From NCBI GenBank assembly GCA_023419055.1, contig JAEZYO010000185.1, positions 1 through 7,081 on the forward strand: a stretch of DNA of 7,081 nucleotides, read 5' to 3'. Numbering within the stretch: the first letter of the stretch is position 1; each line of letters begins with the position of its first letter. Under the pieces are notes generated by a model that had not been told where the DNA came from, searched no databases, and was given only the letters and a program-made list of their open reading frames with translations. Position numbers and translations under genes: made by a program. The DNA comes from Pseudomonadota bacterium. Lineage in GTDB: Bacteria > Myxococcota > Polyangia > Polyangiales > Polyangiaceae. Below, one piece after another: positions 5,810-7,081 of this stretch.

Positions 5810-7081
5810 ATGTTTTCTCACCCTTCGGTTTTAAGCGCGCTCTGTTCGTTGAGCCTCGGTCTCTCGTTGGCTTGCAGCTCGTCCGACGATTCGAGCTTCG
5901 ACCCGAACGGCGCCGCCGCTGGCTCGAGCAGCACCGCGAGCGGAGGCAGCTCGACGAGCGGTTCTGGCGCGACGGGCGGCAGCGCTTCGGCCGGCACGGG
6001 CGGAGCGACAGGATCTGGCGGAAACGGAGGCGCTTCCGCGGGGGACGGCGGCTCGAACTCTGGTACCGGAAACGCGGGCAGCTCGTCGGGCGGATCCGAC
6101 GCGGGCGGCAGCTCGAGTAACGGCGGCAGCGCAGGGACTGGCTCCGACAGCGCTGGTAGCTCGGGATCGGGGGGCAGCGGCGGAAACGCCGGCGAGGACG
6201 GCGTGGACAGCGACGGCTGCCCCCTTACGCTCGAAGGCTTCGCGACGCTCGACGCCGAGGGCCAGAACGGAACCTACGGCGGGCGCGACGGCGAGACCGT
6301 GACGGTATCGACGCAAGCGGAGCTCAATCAGTATGCGACGGCGGCCGAGCCCTACGTGATCCGTGTGCAGGGTGCGATCACGTTTTCTCCGAAGGGCACC
6401 GAGATCAAGGTCGCGTCCGACAAGACCATCGTCGGCGTAGGAGCGAGCGGCGAGATCGTGCAGGGCGGCTTCTTCCTCGGAGCCGGAGTGCACAACGTCA
6501 TCATTCGCAACCTCACGATCCGCGACAGCTTCGTCGAGGGTGACTACGACGGGAAGACCCAGGACTTCGACGGGATCCAGATGGATACCGCGCACCACGT
6601 CTGGATCGACCATTGTCACCTCACCAAGATGGGCGACGGCCTGATCGACAGCCGCAAGGACACGACGTACCTCACGGCGTCCTGGAACATCTTGAGCGAT
6701 CACAACAAGGCGTTCGGCATCGGCTGGACCGAGAACGTGACCGCTCGGATGACCATCCACCACAACTGGCTCCGCGACTTGAACCAGCGGAACCCGAGCA
6801 CGGACAACGTGCTCCGCGCGCACCTCTACAACAATTTCATGCAGCGCCTCGCGTCGTACGGAAACTACGCGCGCGGCGGGACCAACATGGTGCTCGAAAA
6901 TAGCGTCTTCGAGGACGTGAACGACCCGCACTACTACGACACGGGCAGCCTGGTCGCGATCGGCAACCTCTACACCGACACCACGGGACAGAAGGAGTCG
7001 TCCGGCACGAGCTACTCGACCTTCGACCCGCGCGACGACTACGACTACACGCTCGACCCGGCGAGCGAAGTCGTGGAGAAG
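5810..7081 (+). CDS. Pectate lyase lipoprotein (polysaccharide lyase family 1), cut off by the window end
   Basis: The enzyme cleaves polygalacturonate by calcium-dependent beta-elimination. 424 codons are visible with no stop. Residues 1-22 are a lipoprotein signal (Leu/Ser-rich core, SLAC with Cys22, then SSSDD). Residues 23-136 are a Gly/Ser/Ala linker. Residues 137-424 are the beta-helix lyase: LEGFATLDAEGQNGTYGG (141-158), VIRVQGAITF (183-192), TIVGVGA (206-212), DFDGIQM (252-258), HVWIDHCHL (263-271), DGLIDSRK (276-283), HNKAFGIG (298-305), IHHNWLRD (316-323), NQRNPS (325-330) and HLYNNFM (338-344). By comparison with Erwinia PelC, Asp254, Asp276 and Asp280 are likely calcium ligands and Arg327 the catalytic base. 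By residue count the domain is nearly complete. The start is the first ATG, 11 bases after the pectinesterase stop. No Shine-Dalgarno precedes it, suggesting translational coupling. Unlike its neighbour it lacks the ten-cysteine module. Confidence 0.93.
   Translation, partial: MFSHPSVLSALCSLSLGLSLACSSSDDSSFDPNGAAAGSSSTASGGSSTSGSGATGGSASAGTGGATGSGGNGGASAGDGGSNSGTGNAGSSSGGSDAGGSSSNGGSAGTGSDSAGSSGSGGSGGNAGEDGVDSDGCPLTLEGFATLDAEGQNGTYGGRDGETVTVSTQAELNQYATAAEPYVIRVQGAITFSPKGTEIKVASDKTIVGVGASGEIVQGGFFLGAGVHNVIIRNLTIRDSFVEGDYDGKTQDFDGIQMDTAHHVWIDHCHLTKMGDGLIDSRKDTTYLTASWNILSDHNKAFGIGWTENVTARMTIHHNWLRDLNQRNPSTDNVLRAHLYNNFMQRLASYGNYARGGTNMVLENSVFEDVNDPHYYDTGSLVAIGNLYTDTTGQKESSGTSYSTFDPRDDYDYTLDPASEVVEK
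5876..6217 (+). repeat. Long Gly/Ser/Ala linker-coding repeat of the pectate lyase
   Basis: The segment encodes residues 23-136, about 114 residues of Gly, Ser, Ala, Thr and Asn with scattered Asp, in loose GGSxG units. It is a probable disordered spacer that lets a membrane-anchored enzyme reach its substrate. It is longer than either linker in the pectinesterase. No exact long repeat was seen, so divergence is substantial. Confidence 0.8.

Noticed and set aside
5831..6931. Long open frame on the minus strand (366 codons) opposite the pectate lyase
   Set aside because: It is a composition artefact: the Gly/Ser linker on the plus strand yields Ala/Arg runs on the minus strand. The plus strand has the full lyase motifs.

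Overview
The window is GC-rich DNA that most resembles a myxobacterium, probably of the Sorangium/Polyangium/Sandaracinus type. This is inferred from gene style, not from a marker gene. The clues are lipoproteins with very long Gly/Ser/Ala linkers, plant-polysaccharide enzymes, a histone H1-like Lys/Ala tail on a small enzyme-like protein, and strong G/C preference at third codon positions.

Layout from left to right: (1) 145-741 (+) encodes a small vicinal-oxygen-chelate (glyoxalase/bleomycin-resistance fold) protein with an 85-residue H1-like tail. (2) 842-1837 (-) is a complete gap gene for glyceraldehyde-3-phosphate dehydrogenase, convergent with (1). A perfect 10-bp hairpin terminator with a T-rich tract on the gap strand separates them. 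(3) About 1838-2384 has no recognisable gene; it holds the gap ribosome binding site and two inverted repeats. (4) About 2332-2947 looks like a gene graveyard. It carries the frameshifted end of a secreted-type beta-repeat protein ('QPxGQTCxV' repeat), followed by the first third of an outer-membrane 'transporter / MetA-pathway' beta-barrel protein that stops abruptly. (5) 3033-4178 (+) is rlmM, a 23S rRNA 2'-O-methyltransferase with its catalytic tetrad intact and an apparent TTG start. (6) 4239-5798 (+) is a pectinesterase lipoprotein with a ten-cysteine module between two Gly/Ser linkers. (7) 5810 to the window edge (+) is a family 1 pectate lyase lipoprotein, cut off by the end of the window near its C-terminus.

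Items 6 and 7 lie 11 bases apart on one strand and form a coherent unit. The esterase removes methyl groups from pectin and the lyase cleaves the resulting polygalacturonate by calcium-dependent beta-elimination. Both appear lipid-anchored at Cys22 and held away from the membrane by flexible linkers, which suggests cell-surface pectin degradation. No terminator was seen between rlmM and the pectinesterase gene, so readthrough is possible.

I found no tRNA, rRNA, CRISPR array, insertion sequence or phage gene. The most unusual features are the enzyme fold fused to an H1-like tail, the cysteine-rich pectinesterase architecture, and the two adjacent gene remnants. None of these amounts to a demonstrably new system on sequence alone.
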